Under the pieces are notes generated by a model. That model ran no database searches and was not told the DNA's origin. It worked only from the letters and a program-made list of their open reading frames with translations. This document shows positions 26,254 to 34,702 of a stretch of DNA of 64,000 nucleotides, in pieces. Every line of letters starts with the position of its first letter. Position 1 is the first letter of the stretch. The translations under genes were made by a program, and so were the position numbers. Origin of the DNA: Arthrobacter liuii (GTDB lineage: Bacteria; Actinomycetota; Actinomycetes; Actinomycetales; Micrococcaceae). The DNA lies in NCBI RefSeq assembly GCF_014639275.1, contig NZ_BMFW01000007.1, forward strand, positions 1-64,000. Reading direction: 5' to 3'.

Positions 26254-26871
26254 GTGACGATTGATTGGGACGAAAAAAAGGCCCTGCTAAAGGAACCGAA
26301 TATCGCAAAGGTATCCCAGCTTTGCGAAGAACTGATGGAAAAGAAGCCCGGTTCCACTGTCCCCTACATCGACCCGGTCCATGACGAAGATGAGTGCAGG
26401 ATCATCAGCCTCCAGGCCAGTCCCGGCAAGGGGACCGAGTCCGGATTTGTCTCCCACAACAACGACGATGAAGCGGCCCGCCGCGCCACCCAGATCTACG
26501 AGCTCGCCGAGCTGAACCCCCGCTACGTCATGCCCTGGAATGCGTACCCCTGGGTCCGGGAGACCGGTAGCCCGTCGGCGCTGAGTGTCCAGGAGAAGAC
26601 CGACGGTCTCCGCCCGTTCCGCCAGTTCCTCAAAATCAACTCCCGGGTTTCGGCGATCATCGCGCACGGCACCGACGCCTCCACGTTCCTGACCCTGTTC
26701 GAGAAGACCTACCATTCATCACTCAAGAACAGCGGGATTAAGATCTATAAGGCCTCCGCGCTCGGCGGCAGGGCCTTTGCCGTTTCTGAGACCAAGCAGG
26801 AAGAGCTCCTCGCCAAGAGCGTGGAAACTTACCGGGATGCGATGCAGCGGGCAGGCATCCAGCACCTCTAG
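26254..26871 (+). CDS. Uncharacterised protein, possibly UDG-superfamily-like
   Basis: The GTG start has GGAGAA upstream. The 205-residue product contains GFVSHNNDDEAARRATQIYE and YVMPWNAYPWV, which resemble short actinobacterial and phage proteins distantly related to uracil-DNA glycosylases, and later IIAHGTDA. The classical UDG motif GQDPY is not present, so activity is doubtful. Located between the ctaG terminator and the convergent hipA. Confidence 0.6.
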   Translation: MTIDWDEKKALLKEPNIAKVSQLCEELMEKKPGSTVPYIDPVHDEDECRIISLQASPGKGTESGFVSHNNDDEAARRATQIYELAELNPRYVMPWNAYPWVRETGSPSALSVQEKTDGLRPFRQFLKINSRVSAIIAHGTDASTFLTLFEKTYHSSLKNSGIKIYKASALGGRAFAVSETKQEELLAKSVETYRDAMQRAGIQHL

Positions 26872-26889
26872 GCCCAGTTTGGGAACGCA

Positions 26890-28134
26890 TCATCCTTCGA
26901 ACAATCGACGGCGGTGCTTCAGCTCCTTGACCCACGCCCTGGTGACCATCCCAGGAAAAGGCGAGCCGCCGTCGTCGTTCCCCTCGAAGCGAGCGACGGC
27001 GCCGAAGGCCGTCCCTGCCTCAAGGTCACTAAGCAACGGTCCGGACGCCCTGAGCGCCAACTCCACCACCTTGGCTGCTGCACGCTCCTGAAGCCCGAGC
27101 CCCGCCGCCCAGCCAACGAAGTGGCGGTGGGATATGCCGGTCCGCTTGCCGCCCAAGGTCAGCGCCAGGGTCTTGTCGCCGTAAACAACTGTTGAGGGAA
27201 TGTCGTAAAGCGGGGCGATCCCCCACTCCCCGTGTGGATCCTGGACCATGGACACGTTTTTGGCGTGCAGGTCGCCGTTGCCCGTGAGCCATGCAAACGC
27301 GGCCTGGATGGCGAGGTTCCGGAGGGCGGGAAGCGGCGCTGAACAGTGATGCGCCAGCGCGTTGCAGACTTGCCCGTAGCCCACGTTGTACTTGTCCGCC
27401 GGGTATAGGCCCAGCACCTGCGCCCCGTCTTCCACAGCCAGGGAAAGTACTTCGCCCGGTCCACTGCCCGGCAGCGGGACCCGGTCGAACCGTTCCACCA
27501 GCAGCCCGGGCCGCCCTGCAACATCGCGGATCAGCTGGACACTGCTGAGGGGAATCCGCAGCTTAGCTGCGTAGCGGAACATGACGAACTCGTTCTCCAC
27601 CACATGCGGAAATTCGGGGGCGTTGAGTTTGAGGATGTACCGCTTGCCTGCGTTGGCCACGGGAAGGGAGATCATCCCGGCGGACAGCTTGTCCTGCACG
27701 CCGGCGAGCGCCACGGGGTCGATCAGGTCAGGGTCCCCGATGAGCTGTTCGAAGTCCACAGGCCGCCCGGAGTCGAGGTGCACCGCATGCTCGTCCGGGT
27801 TTACAGGTTCCCCATGGCCAACTAACTGCACGTCCCCCACCGGATTCCCACCCGCCGCGATGAGCAGCGAGAGATCGTCGTCGGCGCTGGTTTTGATTGA
27901 CCGGCGAAGCGCGTTGAGCCGGCGACCCTCCGGTAAAAGGCCAGTGAAGTAAGGCGGGGCAGCACCGGCGGCGGACAGGACGGGTTCGCTGGTGAGCGGC
28001 AGGGAGCTCGCGACGGCGGGTCCCCCGGACGCCAGGTAGGCAGGAAGGTAGCTGAACCTGGTCCCGCCATCGTGCCTCTCAAGCTTCGCGGCCAGGACGC
28101 CAGCCTTGTAGACGTCAGCTATCCGATGCCTCAT
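26890..28134 (-). CDS. hipA: HipA-type serine/threonine kinase toxin
   Basis: The 414-residue protein has the HipA N-terminal domain (FTGLLPEGRRLNALRR near residue 64) and the kinase core: VQDKLSAGMI, YILKLNAPEFPHVVENEF, LTGNGDLHAKNVSMV (catalytic Asp and Asn near 287-292) and APLYDIPSTVVYG (metal-binding Asp). HipA kinases phosphorylate GltX and arrest translation, giving persistence. It overlaps hipB by four bases (ATGA), the usual antitoxin-first order. The kinase residues look intact, so it is probably functional. Confidence 0.92.
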   Translation of the reverse strand: MRHRIADVYKAGVLAAKLERHDGGTRFSYLPAYLASGGPAVASSLPLTSEPVLSAAGAAPPYFTGLLPEGRRLNALRRSIKTSADDDLSLLIAAGGNPVGDVQLVGHGEPVNPDEHAVHLDSGRPVDFEQLIGDPDLIDPVALAGVQDKLSAGMISLPVANAGKRYILKLNAPEFPHVVENEFVMFRYAAKLRIPLSSVQLIRDVAGRPGLLVERFDRVPLPGSGPGEVLSLAVEDGAQVLGLYPADKYNVGYGQVCNALAHHCSAPLPALRNLAIQAAFAWLTGNGDLHAKNVSMVQDPHGEWGIAPLYDIPSTVVYGDKTLALTLGGKRTGISHRHFVGWAAGLGLQERAAAKVVELALRASGPLLSDLEAGTAFGAVARFEGNDDGGSPFPGMVTRAWVKELKHRRRLFEG

Positions 28135-28400
28135 TCTGCGGCACCGCCGTCTCCGGCGTCCGCGCCCGCGAGCGCGCGGACGGCCGTGCTGGTCCGCGGC
28201 GTGATCCGAAGTTCGAGCCCCAACGTGTCCAGCACCGAAAGCAGCGAATCCAACTGGACGCTGGGCTTTCCCTGCTCCACGAAACGGATGAACCGTTCGG
28301 ATACGCCCGCAATGTCCGCAAGGTCACGCTGGGTCAAGTGCAGGGATTTGCGCCGGGCGCGGACGTCCGCCGCCAGACGGTCCGGAAACTCGTTCAGCAC
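28131..28400 (-). CDS. hipB: HipB-type XRE antitoxin
   Basis: The 89-residue product has a Cro/C1-type helix-turn-helix: LTQRDLADIAGVSERFIRFVEQGKPSVQLDSLLSVL in two parts, residues 22-57. It would bind HipA and repress hipBA. GTG 28400 with AGG upstream is the start. A promoter-like pair TTTACC-17-TAGGCT lies upstream on the minus strand (about 28482-28454), and a perfect 36-bp palindrome abuts it at 28484-28519. Confidence 0.9.
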   Translation of the reverse strand: MLNEFPDRLAADVRARRKSLHLTQRDLADIAGVSERFIRFVEQGKPSVQLDSLLSVLDTLGLELRITPRTSTAVRALAGADAGDGGAAE

Positions 28401-28483
28401 CTGGACCTGGACCCCCTTAGATAGGAATGAACGTGCCGATTCTGTTGATTGCCAGCCTAGCTATCCCGGGCAGACCGGTAAAG

Positions 28484-28519
28484 GGTTCGCTATAGGCACG
28501 TACGTGCCTATAGCGAACC
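28484..28519. repeat. Perfect 36-bp palindrome upstream of hipBA
   Basis: GGTTCGCTATAGGCACGT (28484-28501) is followed directly by its exact reverse complement (28502-28519), with no centre and no mismatch. It lies 84 bases upstream of the hipB start and 109 bases upstream of the PAP2-like gene, between divergent units. It may be a HipB or other dimeric repressor operator, or a cruciform-forming site. It does not match the E. coli HipB site TATCC-N8-GGATA. Confidence 0.85.
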
Positions 28520-28627
28520 AGCGAATTCCGGTTGGCAGACAAAAGTCGGCACTGTCAGGGGTTTTTCAGGAGAACGTGGGCATACTCGTAGGTACCTTAA
28601 CCGGCGAAAGAACCAGGCTGAACCTTG

Positions 28628-29170
28628 ATGTCCCCCACCAACCGCTCCCCGCAGGCAGCACCCCCGGCGGAGCCTGCGGCCGTCCGCATGGCGGTCCTTC
28701 CGCAGCTGCGGCATTGGATCGCCGCGCCCCTCATCGCGGCAGTGTTGATCGTGGCGGCTGGCCTGGCCCTGCGGTTCATTCCCGCACTGACCTCAGCGGA
28801 CATGTCGGTGGACGCCGAACTCAGCCATGACCACACCGCACCCCTGCTGATCCCAGAGCCGGGAACGGACAGCTTCCCGAGTGGACACGTCGCACTGGCC
28901 TCCGCGCTGGCCATTGCCGTTTTCCTACTGGCCCGTGGCACCAGGTGGCAGCGGCCCGCGGCCACCCTCGGTATCGTCGTGGCGGTTACCGTCGCCTTCT
29001 CGCGCGTCTATCTCGGCGTGCACTACCCCACCGATGTCGCGGCGTCCTTCCTCACCGCGGCCACCGGGGCTGCATTCCTGACCGGCCTGTGGAACCGTTT
29101 CGGCCTGTCAGTGCTGGGCCGGGTGCCGTTCCTGGCAAAGTTCGGACCGGTCACGGTCCGGCAGGCATAG
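28628..29170 (+). CDS. PAP2-like membrane phosphatase, first motif missing
   Basis: The 180-residue product has a hydrophobic segment (about 31-55), then DSFPSGHVALASALA (motif 2, near residue 80) and SRVYLGVHYPTDVAAS (motif 3), with further membrane helices. The first PAP2 motif KX6RP, expected before motif 2, is absent: the text goes from DAELSHDHTAPLL straight to IPEPGTDSFPSGH. This suggests an internal loss of about 60-70 residues, including two helices, relative to relatives. It may be inactive or a variant. Confidence 0.8.
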   Translation: MSPTNRSPQAAPPAEPAAVRMAVLPQLRHWIAAPLIAAVLIVAAGLALRFIPALTSADMSVDAELSHDHTAPLLIPEPGTDSFPSGHVALASALAIAVFLLARGTRWQRPAATLGIVVAVTVAFSRVYLGVHYPTDVAASFLTAATGAAFLTGLWNRFGLSVLGRVPFLAKFGPVTVRQA

Positions 29171-29179
29171 AATCACGTC

Positions 29180-29833
29180 ATGACGGGCTTCATCGACGGC
29201 CTTCTGAACGTCAGCCCGCTCGCGGCGTACATCGCCGTCTTCTGCCTGGTGTTCGCCGAGGACGCATTGTTTATCGGCTTCGTCATTCCGGGTGAAACAG
29301 CTGCCGTCCTCGGCGGGGTGGTGGCCAGCCGAGGCGAGGTGGACCTGGCCACCATGATGGCCCTGGTGGTGGCCGCCGCCATCCTTGGCGACAGCGTCGG
29401 CTACGAGGTCGGCAAGCACCTGGGCACCCGAATCCTGAAGACAAAAATGCTGGCCCGCCACTCCGGCAGGCTGGAGAACGCGCAGGACTTCCTTCGGCGC
29501 AAGGGTGGCTCTGCCGTCTTCCTGGGCCGCTTCACCGCCTTCTTCCGGGCCGTGATGCCCGCCCTCGCCGGGACGTCGCGGATGCCCTATGGCCGCTTCC
29601 TCGCCTACAACGCCGCCGGCGGCGTGACCTGGGGCGTCGGCTTCGTCCTGCTGGGCTTCGTTGCAGGCAACTCCTATGAGGCCGTCGCGAAGGCAGTGGG
29701 CCAGGACCTCGCCGTCGTCATCGCCGCAGTGGCGGTGGCGGCACTCCTCGCCTGGCACTTCCGCTCACGACGGCGGCGGCAGCGGCGGCGGCGCGCTGCC
29801 AGCCAACCGCTGGACAGCCCCTCCGACTCCTAG
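29180..29833 (+). CDS. DedA-family (VTT domain) membrane protein
   Basis: The 217-residue protein has the DedA features: FAEDALFIGFVIPGETAAVLGGVVASRG with the E and PGE motif near residues 25-45, GDSVGYEVGKHLG, FLGRFTAFFRAVMPALAG with R-x-F-R near 115-130, and AAGGVTWGVGFVLLGFVAG. DedA proteins are membrane transporters linked to lipid-carrier recycling and membrane homeostasis. A basic Arg-rich tail ends the protein. It follows the PAP2-like gene by 9 bases, so the pair may act together on undecaprenyl phosphate; that is inference. Confidence 0.92.
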   Translation: MTGFIDGLLNVSPLAAYIAVFCLVFAEDALFIGFVIPGETAAVLGGVVASRGEVDLATMMALVVAAAILGDSVGYEVGKHLGTRILKTKMLARHSGRLENAQDFLRRKGGSAVFLGRFTAFFRAVMPALAGTSRMPYGRFLAYNAAGGVTWGVGFVLLGFVAGNSYEAVAKAVGQDLAVVIAAVAVAALLAWHFRSRRRRQRRRRAASQPLDSPSDS

Positions 29834-29840
29834 GGGGAGT

Positions 29841-29869
29841 TTGACAGCCACTGTGACCAGTGCCATATT
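29841..29869 (+). promoter_or_regulatory. Promoter of the GntR-asparaginase operon with internal operator
   Basis: TTGACA (29841-29846) and CATATT (29864-29869) are separated by 17 bases. Transcription would start at or next to the GTG at 29876, giving a leaderless mRNA. Within the spacer CACTG-TGAC-CAGTG (29849-29862) is a perfect inverted repeat, the right place for an autorepressor site. Confidence 0.65.
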
Positions 29870-29875
29870 TAAGGC

Positions 29876-30583
29876 GTGAACCTGTCAGACAGCCGGACAG
29901 CAGGACAGCCTGTGTCCCGTCCCCTTGCCCGGCTGAGCGCTGCCGAGGCGGTGTTCAATGCCATCCGTGAGGACATCGAATCAGGCACGATTCCGGTGGG
30001 CAGCAAGCTCAGCTCGGAGGCCGAGCTCTCCCAGCGGTACGGAGTCAGCCGCTCAGTGATCCGGGAAGCCCTCCGCTCCTGCACCGCACTGGGCCTGACG
30101 GTCACCAGGACCGGCAAGGGCACGTTCGTCAAAGCCAGCAAAGTTGCCAGCGACCTCACTCTTGGGCAGTATTCGGCGCGGGACCTGACGGAAGCCCGCC
30201 CGCACATCGAGGTTCCGGCTGCCGGACTGGCGGCGGAACGGCGCACTCCAGAGGAACTCGAAGTCCTCCGCGCGGTGGTTTCCGCCATGGCCGCGGAAAC
30301 GGATCCGGAATCCTGGGTGGCCCTGGACTCCAGCTTCCACGCCGCTATAGCACGCGCCAGCGGCAACAAAGTGTTCGCGAGTGTCGTGGCTGACATCCGG
30401 GACGCGCTGGCACACCAATCCGAGACGCTGAACATGGTGGCAGACCGCCAGCACGCCTCCGACGTGGAACACCAACAGATCCTCGCTGCCATCGAGGCCG
30501 GCTCCGCCGAAAAGGCCCGCGCCGCCATGGCCCACCATCTGGAGGCCGTGGGCGTGGCCCTGGACTCCATCCTCAACAGCTAG
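29876..30583 (+). CDS. GntR/FadR-family transcriptional regulator
   Basis: The 235-residue protein has an N-terminal winged helix (GSKLSSEAELSQRYGVSRSVIREALRS in two blocks, residues 41-67; TRTGKGTFV wing) and a C-terminal FCD ligand domain (about 85-230) with DSSFHAAIARASGN metal-binding His pattern. It heads the asparagine/aspartate genes and is preceded by a strong promoter carrying an inverted repeat, so it probably represses this operon in response to an amino acid or dicarboxylate. The GTG start looks leaderless. Confidence 0.9.
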   Translation: MNLSDSRTAGQPVSRPLARLSAAEAVFNAIREDIESGTIPVGSKLSSEAELSQRYGVSRSVIREALRSCTALGLTVTRTGKGTFVKASKVASDLTLGQYSARDLTEARPHIEVPAAGLAAERRTPEELEVLRAVVSAMAAETDPESWVALDSSFHAAIARASGNKVFASVVADIRDALAHQSETLNMVADRQHASDVEHQQILAAIEAGSAEKARAAMAHHLEAVGVALDSILNS

Positions 30584-30613
30584 CCAACTCCAACCAACCC
30601 TTCCAAGGACCCC

Positions 30614-31663
30614 ATGCCATCCCCCGTGTCTTCCGCTGCCCACACCGCTGCCCTGGCCGAGCTGGACCTGCCGCAGCACACCCCGCTGGTCGCCGCCATC
30701 CGCGACGGCCTGGTAGAGAGCGTCCATTACGGCTCCGCCATTGCCCTTGCGGCTGACGGTTCAGTGGCGGCAACTGCGGGGAATCCCGTGGCGCCGTTCT
30801 ATCCCCGGTCCGCGCTCAAGCCCCTCCAGGCAGTGGCCATGGTCCGCGCGGACCTGGAACTTCCCGCGGATCTCCTGGCCCTGGCCGCGGCAAGCCATTC
30901 GGGTGCGGCAGCCCACCGCGACGGCGCCCTGCGCATCCTCGAACTGCACGGGCTCACTCCCGCAGACCTGGAAAACAGCACGGACCTCCCCTATGGCACG
31001 GCCGAGCGGGAGGACTGGCTGCGCAACGGCGGCACTGCCACCCAGATCACCCAGAACTGCTCGGGCAAGCACGCCGCCATGGCCGCCACCTGCGTAATCA
31101 ACGGCTGGCCCGTGCAGGGCTACCTGGACCCCTCCCACCCGCTGCAGCAGCTGGTGGCCCGGACCGTCACCGACCTGGCCGGGGAGGAACCGGCCAGTGT
31201 GAGCACCGACGGTTGCGGCACCCCCCTGTCCGCCCTCACGCTGGGCGGCATGGCCCGCGCCTTCGGCCGGATCGCCCAGGCGGCCGCGGACGACGACGGA
31301 AGCCCGGAAGCCGCCGTCGGACTCGCCATGCAGCAGCACCCGCAGATGGTGGCCGGCGAAGGCCGTGACGTCACCGAGCTGATGCGCCTGCTGCCCGGCG
31401 CCGTGGCCAAGGACGGCTTCGAGGGCGTGCAGCTGGTGGGCCTGGCCGACGGCAGTGCCGTGGCCGTCAAGATTTCCGACGGCGGCGACCGCGCCCGGAT
31501 GCCCGCCGCCGTCCGCCTGCTGGAGGCGCTGGGCGTGGACACCGAGCCGCTCGCCGGCATCGCCACCGCCCCGGTACTGGGGGGCGGCCACCAGGTGGGC
31601 TGGCTGCAGGCCATCGACTTTTTGAATAACCTGTCCACGCCCGACGACGACGAAGCCCTGTGA
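30614..31663 (+). CDS. L-asparaginase, asparaginase_II (rhizobial-type) family
   Basis: The 349-residue product has RSALKPLQAVAMV near residue 67, LAAASHSG, NCSGKHAAMAATC near 141-153 and DGCGTPLSAL near 201, the conserved blocks of the Pfam asparaginase_II family (rhizobial ReAII-like, not the bacterial AnsA/AnsB fold). It would hydrolyse L-asparagine to aspartate and ammonia. The cysteines in NCSGKH and DGCG are the metal/catalytic positions known in that family. aspA starts 7 bases downstream, so product passes directly to aspartase. Confidence 0.9.
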   Translation: MPSPVSSAAHTAALAELDLPQHTPLVAAIRDGLVESVHYGSAIALAADGSVAATAGNPVAPFYPRSALKPLQAVAMVRADLELPADLLALAAASHSGAAAHRDGALRILELHGLTPADLENSTDLPYGTAEREDWLRNGGTATQITQNCSGKHAAMAATCVINGWPVQGYLDPSHPLQQLVARTVTDLAGEEPASVSTDGCGTPLSALTLGGMARAFGRIAQAAADDDGSPEAAVGLAMQQHPQMVAGEGRDVTELMRLLPGAVAKDGFEGVQLVGLADGSAVAVKISDGGDRARMPAAVRLLEALGVDTEPLAGIATAPVLGGGHQVGWLQAIDFLNNLSTPDDDEAL

Positions 31664-31670
31664 GGACACC

Positions 31671-33092
31671 ATGACCACCGTCGAAACAGCTGTACCCGCA
31701 CAGGTCCGCTCCGAGCACGACCTGCTCGGCGACCGCGACATTCCCGCCCACGCATACTGGGGCGTGCACACGCTGCGCGCTGTGGAGAACTTCCCTATTA
31801 CCGGGCAGAAGCTGTCCTCCAACCTGCACCTGGTCCGCGGGCTGGCCGCAGTGAAACTGGCCGCCGCACGCACCAACCGTGAACTTGGCCTGCTGGACGC
31901 CGAACGTGCCGGGGCCATCGAGCGGGCATGCCACGACGTGCTTACCGGCCGCTTGGCCGACCAGTTCGTGGTGGACGTCATCCAGGGCGGCGCCGGGACG
32001 TCGTCGAACATGAACGCCAACGAAGTCATCGCCAACCGGGCGCTGGAAATCCTGGGCCACCCCAAGGGGGACTACGCCCGGCTGCACCCGAACGACCACG
32101 TCAACCTGAGCCAGTCAACCAACGACGTGTACCCCACGGCGGTCAAGCTGGGCACCATCTTCGCCGCCAGGGAACTGCTGGAGGCGCTCAAGGAACTCGA
32201 GGACGCCTGCGCTGCCAAGGCGCTGGAATTCCGCACCGTGGTGAAGATGGGCCGCACCCAGCTGCAGGACGCCGTCCCCATGACCCTCGGCCAGGAGTTC
32301 GGCAGCTACGCCGTCACCATCGGCGAGGACCGGCTGCGCCTGGCGGAGGCTGAGCTGCTGATCCATGAGATCAACCTCGGCGCCACCGCCATCGGCACCG
32401 GGCTGAACGCCCCCGCCGGCTACGCCGAGGCGGCCTGCCGGCACCTGGCGGAGGTCACCGGACTGCCCCTCGTGACCGCCGTCGACCTCATCGAAGCCAC
32501 CCAGGACGTAGGTGCCTTCGTGCATCTGTCCGGCGTCCTCAAGCGCGTGGCCGTCAAACTCTCCAAGATCTGCAACGACCTCCGCCTGCTCTCCTCAGGG
32601 CCGCGCGCCGGCTTCGGCGAAATCAATCTGCCGGCCGTCCAATCCGGATCCTCCATCATGCCCGGCAAGATCAACCCGGTGATCCCGGAAGTGGTCTCCC
32701 AGGTGGCCTACGAGGTGATCGGCAACGACGTCACCATCACCATGGCCGCCGAAGCCGGACAGCTGCAGCTCAACGCCTTCGAACCGGTCATCGTCCACAG
32801 CCTCCACAAGAGCATTTCCCACCTCGAGGCAGCATGCCGCACCCTTACGGCCCGCTGCATCCGTGGAATCACCGCCAACACCGAACACCTGCGCCGGACC
32901 GTGGAGCAGTCCATCGGCCTGGTCACCGCATTGAATCCCCACCTCGGCTATGCCACCGCCACCGCCATCGCGCAGGAAGCACTTGCCACCGGCAAAGGCG
33001 TGGCTGAACTGGTCCTCGAACACGGGCTCCTCACCGATGCCCAGCTCCAGGAACTCCTGAGCCCCGAACGCCTGGCCAACCTCAGCAAGTAA
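31671..33092 (+). CDS. aspA: Aspartate ammonia-lyase
   Basis: The 473-residue product has the fumarase/aspartase superfamily signatures: [21 protein letters not shown] near residues 104-124 in two blocks, [17 protein letters not shown], and [15 protein letters not shown], the flexible catalytic loop with the nucleophilic Ser. It converts aspartate to fumarate and ammonia, feeding the TCA cycle. It lies between the asparaginase and an amino acid permease in one operon. Aspartase rather than fumarase is favoured by context and sequence. Confidence 0.94.
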   Translation: MTTVETAVPAQVRSEHDLLGDRDIPAHAYWGVHTLRAVENFPITGQKLSSNLHLVRGLAAVKLAAARTNRELGLLDAERAGAIERACHDVLTGRLADQFVVDVIQGGAGTSSNMNANEVIANRALEILGHPKGDYARLHPNDHVNLSQSTNDVYPTAVKLGTIFAARELLEALKELEDACAAKALEFRTVVKMGRTQLQDAVPMTLGQEFGSYAVTIGEDRLRLAEAELLIHEINLGATAIGTGLNAPAGYAEAACRHLAEVTGLPLVTAVDLIEATQDVGAFVHLSGVLKRVAVKLSKICNDLRLLSSGPRAGFGEINLPAVQSGSSIMPGKINPVIPEVVSQVAYEVIGNDVTITMAAEAGQLQLNAFEPVIVHSLHKSISHLEAACRTLTARCIRGITANTEHLRRTVEQSIGLVTALNPHLGYATATAIAQEALATGKGVAELVLEHGLLTDAQLQELLSPERLANLSK

Positions 33093-33102
33093 GGACACCC
33101 CC

Positions 33103-34617
33103 ATGACAAATACCCCCCTTCCAGACCACCTTATTGACGGAGGTCACGCGCACGCGTCCGAGACCTCCCTGCACGCCGAGGACAAGGGCTACCACAAGAA
33201 CCTCAAGCCCCGGCAGATCCAGATGATCGCGATCGGCGGAGCGATCGGCACCGGCCTGTTCCTGGGCGCCGGCGGCCGGCTGAACGCGGCCGGCCCCTCC
33301 CTGGTCATCGCTTACGCCGTGTGCGGGTTCTTCGCGTTCCTGATCCTGCGCGCCCTGGGCGAACTGGTCCTGCACCGGCCATCCTCGGGCTCGTTCGTCT
33401 CCTACGCCCGTGAATTCTTCGGTGAGAAGGCCGCGTTCGTCTCCGGCTGGTTCTACTGGATCAACTGGGCCACCACCACCATCGTGGACATCACCGCCGC
33501 GGCCCTCTACATGCACTTCTTCGGCAACTACGTCCCCTGGATGGCCGACGTCCCGCAGTGGGCCTGGGCACTGACCGCCCTCGTCGTCGTCCTCGCCCTG
33601 AACCTGGTCTCCGTGAAGGTCTTCGGCGAAATGGAATTCTGGTTCGCCCTGATCAAGGTGGCCGCCCTGGTCGCATTCCTCATTATCGGCACCTACTTCG
33701 TCATCTTCGGCACCCCGGTGGACGGCCAGCAGGTGGGCCTCAACCTGCTTTCAGACAACGGCGGCATCTTCCCCAACGGCCTGCTGCCCATGATCATCCT
33801 CATGCAGGGCGTCCTGTTCGCCTACGCGTCCATCGAACTGGTGGGCACCGCCGCCGGCGAGACCGAGAACCCTGAAAGGATCATGCCCAAGGCCATCAAC
33901 TCCGTGGTCTTCCGCATCGCCGTGTTCTACGTGGGCTCCGTGATCCTGCTGGCCCTGCTGCTGCCCTTCACGTCCTACCAGAAGGGCGTCAGCCCCTTCG
34001 TGACGTTCTTCGGCTCCATCGGCGTACAGGGCGTGGACGTCATCATGAACCTCGTGGTGCTCACCGCCGCCCTGTCCTCGCTGAACGCCGGGCTCTACTC
34101 CACCGGCCGGATCCTGCGCTCCATGTCCGTCAACGGCTCGGCCCCCAAATTCGCCTCCCGCATGAACAAGGCGGGCGTCCCCTACGGCGGCATCGCCATC
34201 ACCGCGGTGGTGTCCCTCCTGGGCGTTCCGCTGAACTACCTCGTCCCCGCCGACGCCTTCGAGATCGTCCTGAACATCGCTTCCGTGGGCATCATCATGA
34301 CCTGGGCCACCATCGTGCTGTGCCAGATCCAGCTCAAGCGCTGGGCGGACAAGGGCTGGGTGGAGCGCCCCTCCTTCCGCATGTTCGGGGCCCCCTACAC
34401 TGGTTACCTCTCCCTGGTCTTCCTGGTGGGCGTCCTGGTCATGGTCTTCATCGACTCACCCCTGACCATGCTGGTCACCGCCATCGCATCAGTCCTCATG
34501 GTCCTGGGCTGGTACGCCTGCCGCAAACGGATCCGGGAAATCGCGGAAACCCGCGAAGGATTCACCGGCCTTTCGCCGGTGGTGGCCAACCCCCCGGCCG
34601 AGACCTTCAAGAAGTAA
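33103..34617 (+). CDS. ansP: AAT-family amino acid permease, probable asparagine transporter
   Basis: The 504-residue protein has a hydrophilic N-terminus ending in [20 protein letters not shown], the hallmark of AAT/APC permeases, and twelve hydrophobic segments, with [14 protein letters not shown] after segment 6. It is the last gene of the GntR-asparaginase-aspA cluster, so L-asparagine is the likely substrate; aspartate or related amino acids are alternatives. A large hairpin follows. Confidence 0.88.
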   Translation: MTNTPLPDHLIDGGHAHASETSLHAEDKGYHKNLKPRQIQMIAIGGAIGTGLFLGAGGRLNAAGPSLVIAYAVCGFFAFLILRALGELVLHRPSSGSFVSYAREFFGEKAAFVSGWFYWINWATTTIVDITAAALYMHFFGNYVPWMADVPQWAWALTALVVVLALNLVSVKVFGEMEFWFALIKVAALVAFLIIGTYFVIFGTPVDGQQVGLNLLSDNGGIFPNGLLPMIILMQGVLFAYASIELVGTAAGETENPERIMPKAINSVVFRIAVFYVGSVILLALLLPFTSYQKGVSPFVTFFGSIGVQGVDVIMNLVVLTAALSSLNAGLYSTGRILRSMSVNGSAPKFASRMNKAGVPYGGIAITAVVSLLGVPLNYLVPADAFEIVLNIASVGIIMTWATIVLCQIQLKRWADKGWVERPSFRMFGAPYTGYLSLVFLVGVLVMVFIDSPLTMLVTAIASVLMVLGWYACRKRIREIAETREGFTGLSPVVANPPAETFKK

Positions 34618-34630
34618 CAGGCTTAAACGT

Positions 34631-34682
34631 CCGACGGCGGCACCTGGGTTCTGGATTTCCGGAACCCGGGCGCCGCCGTCGG
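34631..34682. terminator. Bidirectional terminator between ansP and ggt
   Basis: CCGACGGCGGC (34631-34641) pairs with GCCGCCGTCGG (34672-34682), extended inward by GGGTTC/GAACCC. A GGTTT tract follows on the plus strand. Two converging genes end on either side, so it probably serves both. Confidence 0.8.
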
Positions 34683-34702
34683 GGTTTAACGCACCGCCTG
34701 CC

